Positions 50,379-52,609 of a DNA stretch of 52,609 nucleotides are shown one piece after another. Source of the DNA: an uncultured Clostridia bacterium (GTDB lineage Bacteria > Bacillota > Clostridia > TANB77 > CAG-508). The stretch lies in the NCBI GenBank assembly GCA_944393385.1, contig CALYAA010000011.1, positions 1 to 52,609 of the forward strand, in the 5' to 3' direction. A program made the position numbers and the translations under genes. How positions within the stretch are numbered: position 1 is the stretch's first letter; the number at the start of each line of letters is the position of its first letter. The notes below the pieces were generated by a model, which ran no database searches, had not been told where the DNA came from, and saw only the letters and a program-made list of their open reading frames with translations.

Positions 50379-52609
50379 ATGTATATTAAAACAAATAAAC
50401 CAAAAAAGAAAATATTTTTAGCAATAGTTATACTATTAATTTTTTTAACAACAATTAATTTATTTATACAATCAACATCCAAAAATGATAAAAATAAAAG
50501 TAATATTGTAGAAAAAACAATTATAGCAGGAAATGAAATTTCTAAAAATAAAGCAACAACAGTATTAGATAAAATAGATTGGCAGGAAGATACGCATCCA
50601 CTTATTGGTGCCTTGGAAATAGATGATGATGGTAAATCAATACTAATGACAGGAAACTGGCTATATCAAGGAAAAAATACAGTATATTATATTCCAGATA
50701 GTCGTCAAAAACAAACTCAAACTTTTACTTTTGATTATACAGTTGAATATGGTGATTCTATTACTTCTGCTGGTATGTTATTAAGAGTAAATAAAGTTGG
50801 AGATACATTACAAGGATATATGCTTAGTTTTCATAACAATGGAGGAATATTAGAAGGAGAAGAGGGAACTTTTGGAGGTACTATTACTTCAGAATGTTAT
50901 AGTAAATTTTGTTGGTATGATGAATGTGGAAACAAAAATGCTGCAATTTGGAAATTTTCTTATCCAATCAATGACAGCAGAACACCATATGTAGATGAAT
51001 GGGCTAATGGAGATTATTCTAATGGTATTCAAAAAACTTTAGTAAAAGCATTTAATTTACCAGGCTACAGTGGGTCAGAAGAAGAGGGAGACTATTTAAA
51101 AAGTGAAGGTAGTCTAACAATAAAATCTACTCCAGAGCAAATAACTTTATCAGATGGAATGTTTAGACAAACTATAGATATATCTTCAAATGACGAAAAT
51201 GGTGAAAATAATGAAATAGTTGGAAATGGCTTTGGATTTTTTGTAAATACATATTTTCATGGTTGTGAACGTAGAGGAAGATTTAATATAAACAATTTTT
51301 ATGTAGAAGTTGAAGAAGAAGATATAGTGTCAGAACCTCATAATTTATATATAGATCCAAATGAAGGAATATGGAATGATTCATCAGAAGTGTCAACAAT
51401 AGAAGGAGAATATGGAGATGAAGTAGAAATACCATTACCAATAAGACCAGGATATAATTTTGCAGGATGGACACAAACAGGAAATAGTGGAAGTATGTCA
51501 TCATTAACAGAAGATGCAATATACACATTTGGAGAAGATTTTGAAACAGATGATACTATAACTGCACAATGGACAAAAATAGATGTAGCCAAAGAATGCC
51601 GTATAGACACAGGAGAAGATTATGGAGATATAGTCGAGTCAGGAAGTACAGAACCAGTAAGATATGTAGTAGAAGGACAACAAATAATATATGAATTAAC
51701 GGCAACAAATACAGGAACAGTAGATGCAACAGCATTAATTAAAGATTCTGCACCAGAAGGAACAACATTTGTAGAAAATAGTATAAAATTAAATGGAAGT
51801 CCATATACCAAAGATGATGGAACAGCATATACAGAAACAGATATAAAAAATGGAATAGAAATACCAGTATCAAAAGATACAAGTTCAATACTATCATTTA
51901 AAGTAAAAATAAATGAATTAGAAAATGGAACAATAATAGAAAATACAGGAACATATAAAGATGTAACAATATCACAAGAAACAGAAGAAAAAGAAACAAA
52001 TGAAGTTGAATTTATGTATTTTAATACATATGGAGAGCCAATAGTAACCCAATCAAAAACAATAGAGACAGAAACAGGAGAAAAATATGTAGTAAGCGGA
52101 GAAAAAATAACATATAAAATAACAGTAACAAATAATGGATTATTACCAGAAGATGTAATAATAAAAGATACAATACCAGAAGAAACAACATTTGTAGAAA
52201 ATAGTATAAAAATAGATGGTAAAGTAGCAGTTAATAATGGAAATTCTATAACAGCAGTAGATTTAGAAAATGGTATAACAATAACAGTACCAGCAGAAAC
52301 AATAAATTATGAATTGAGTTTTGAAGTAATAGTAAATGAAGATTTAGAAGATGGAACAATAATAGAAAATACAGCAACAGTAAATGATAATACAACAAAT
52401 ACAGCATCCATTGAGTACTCAAACCCATACGATGAGCCAAGTACGGACCCAGATGATAACCCAAATGATAACCCAAATGATAACCCAGACGATAATCCAG
52501 ATGATAATCCAGATGATAATCCAGACTACAATCCAGACGATAATCCAGATGATAATCCAGATGATAATCCAGACTACAATCCAGACGATAATCCAGATGA
52601 TAATCCAGA
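50379..52609 (+). CDS. Giant repeat-containing surface protein (5' part)
   Basis: The frame is open from ATG 50379 (GGGGGA 6 nt ahead) to the window end, 743 codons, with no stop. An N-terminal signal/anchor (IFLAIVILLIFLTTINLFI) precedes a domain of unknown family (about 60-320). Then comes an InlB-type B-repeat (about 330-405: PLPIRPGYNFAGWTQTG, ITAQWTK) and two DUF11 domains (about 410-535 and 555-685) sharing TFVENSIKxxG. From 52446 a tandem Asp-Asp-Asn-Pro region starts. This is a typical modular, wall-spanning adhesin. Anchoring signals lie outside the window. Confidence 0.88.
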   Translation, partial: MYIKTNKPKKKIFLAIVILLIFLTTINLFIQSTSKNDKNKSNIVEKTIIAGNEISKNKATTVLDKIDWQEDTHPLIGALEIDDDGKSILMTGNWLYQGKNTVYYIPDSRQKQTQTFTFDYTVEYGDSITSAGMLLRVNKVGDTLQGYMLSFHNNGGILEGEEGTFGGTITSECYSKFCWYDECGNKNAAIWKFSYPINDSRTPYVDEWANGDYSNGIQKTLVKAFNLPGYSGSEEEGDYLKSEGSLTIKSTPEQITLSDGMFRQTIDISSNDENGENNEIVGNGFGFFVNTYFHGCERRGRFNINNFYVEVEEEDIVSEPHNLYIDPNEGIWNDSSEVSTIEGEYGDEVEIPLPIRPGYNFAGWTQTGNSGSMSSLTEDAIYTFGEDFETDDTITAQWTKIDVAKECRIDTGEDYGDIVESGSTEPVRYVVEGQQIIYELTATNTGTVDATALIKDSAPEGTTFVENSIKLNGSPYTKDDGTAYTETDIKNGIEIPVSKDTSSILSFKVKINELENGTIIENTGTYKDVTISQETEEKETNEVEFMYFNTYGEPIVTQSKTIETETGEKYVVSGEKITYKITVTNNGLLPEDVIIKDTIPEETTFVENSIKIDGKVAVNNGNSITAVDLENGITITVPAETINYELSFEVIVNEDLEDGTIIENTATVNDNTTNTASIEYSNPYDEPSTDPDDNPNDNPNDNPDDNPDDNPDDNPDYNPDDNPDDNPDDNPDYNPDDNPDDNP
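52452..52609 (+). repeat. Tandem 12-bp (DDNP) repeats with 48-bp higher order
   Basis: GATGATAATCCA-type 12-mers encode Asp-Asp-Asn-Pro and continue to the window end. Every fourth unit becomes GACTACAATCCA (Asp-Tyr-Asn-Pro), making a 48-bp super-unit seen twice. Copy number is probably variable. Confidence 0.9.

Noticed and set aside
52444..52609. CRISPR-like array at the right edge
   Set aside because: The repeats are in-frame 12-mers coding Asp-Asn-Pro with no unique spacers.

Overview
The window is very AT-rich DNA from an endospore-forming, low-GC Firmicute. Sporulation genes (spoIVFA, spoIVFB, gpr, ytxC, spoVAC, spoVAD, spoVAE), a Gram-positive type IV pilus locus, a T-box leader, an L20-type infC leader, sortase and an LPXTG-like surface protein point to an uncultured, probably gut-associated, member of the Clostridia. 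The lineage is an inference; no rRNA gene is present.

Layout. 0.1-1.3 kb: a cysteine desulfurase gene broken by a one-base frameshift. 1.4-3.5 kb: mraZ-rsmH-ftsL, with a clear promoter and four helically phased MraZ boxes. 3.5-6.0 kb: an HD-GYP protein, a class D-like sortase and a small tail-anchored protein. 6.2-10.1 kb: spoIVFA-spoIVFB, gpr and ytxC. 10.4-13.4 kb: a GH57 alpha-glucan branching enzyme and a DUF4912 protein. 13.6-15.1 kb: infC-rpmI-rplT with a long leader and an apparent AUA start for infC. 15.2-16.7 kb: IMP dehydrogenase. 16.8-18.9 kb: the spoVACDE operon (minus strand). 19.1-21.2 kb: a complete IS1634-like insertion sequence with a 53-bp target duplication that stops inside the start codon of the first pilus gene. 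21.2-31.3 kb: the type IV pilus operon (PilM-PilN fusion, PilO, a PilP-like protein, pilins, PilD, PilB, PilT, PilC). 31.4-32.3 kb: rplM-rpsI (minus). 32.6-39.7 kb: a MOP-superfamily flippase, HU, a large PilV-like pilin with extracellular repeats, xseB, a YuiD-type protein, fhs and folA. 39.9-41.4 kb: a truncated ECF sigma factor and an ORF6N/PLD-like gene between 21-bp direct repeats. 41.4-45.3 kb: Ile T-box, DUF1653 gene and ileS. 45.5-48.1 kb: rqcH, an M23 peptidase and tRNA-Trp (minus). 48.3 kb to the end: a sortase-anchored VWA protein and the first 2.2 kb of a large repeat-containing surface protein that runs off the window.

How the genes work together. The spore genes cover sigma-K activation (SpoIVFA/B), degradation of small acid-soluble proteins at germination (GPR) and dipicolinate transport (SpoVA). 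The pilus locus holds both the assembly (PilB) and retraction (PilT) ATPases, the platform PilC, the alignment proteins PilM/N/O and a prepilin peptidase; the separate PilV-like protein is probably an adhesive minor pilin. Sortase, the VWA protein and the terminal giant protein form a cell-surface set. Fhs and DHFR supply one-carbon folate metabolism.

The most unusual signal is in translation initiation. In pilD, pilT, pilC and gpr the only good Shine-Dalgarno sequence lies 33-109 nt upstream of the start codon. A hairpin fills the gap in each case and, if folded, leaves an effective spacing of about 10-12 nt. Other notable items are the long IS duplication, near-perfect palindromes between genes, and repeated leader motifs upstream of fhs, xseB and the flippase gene.
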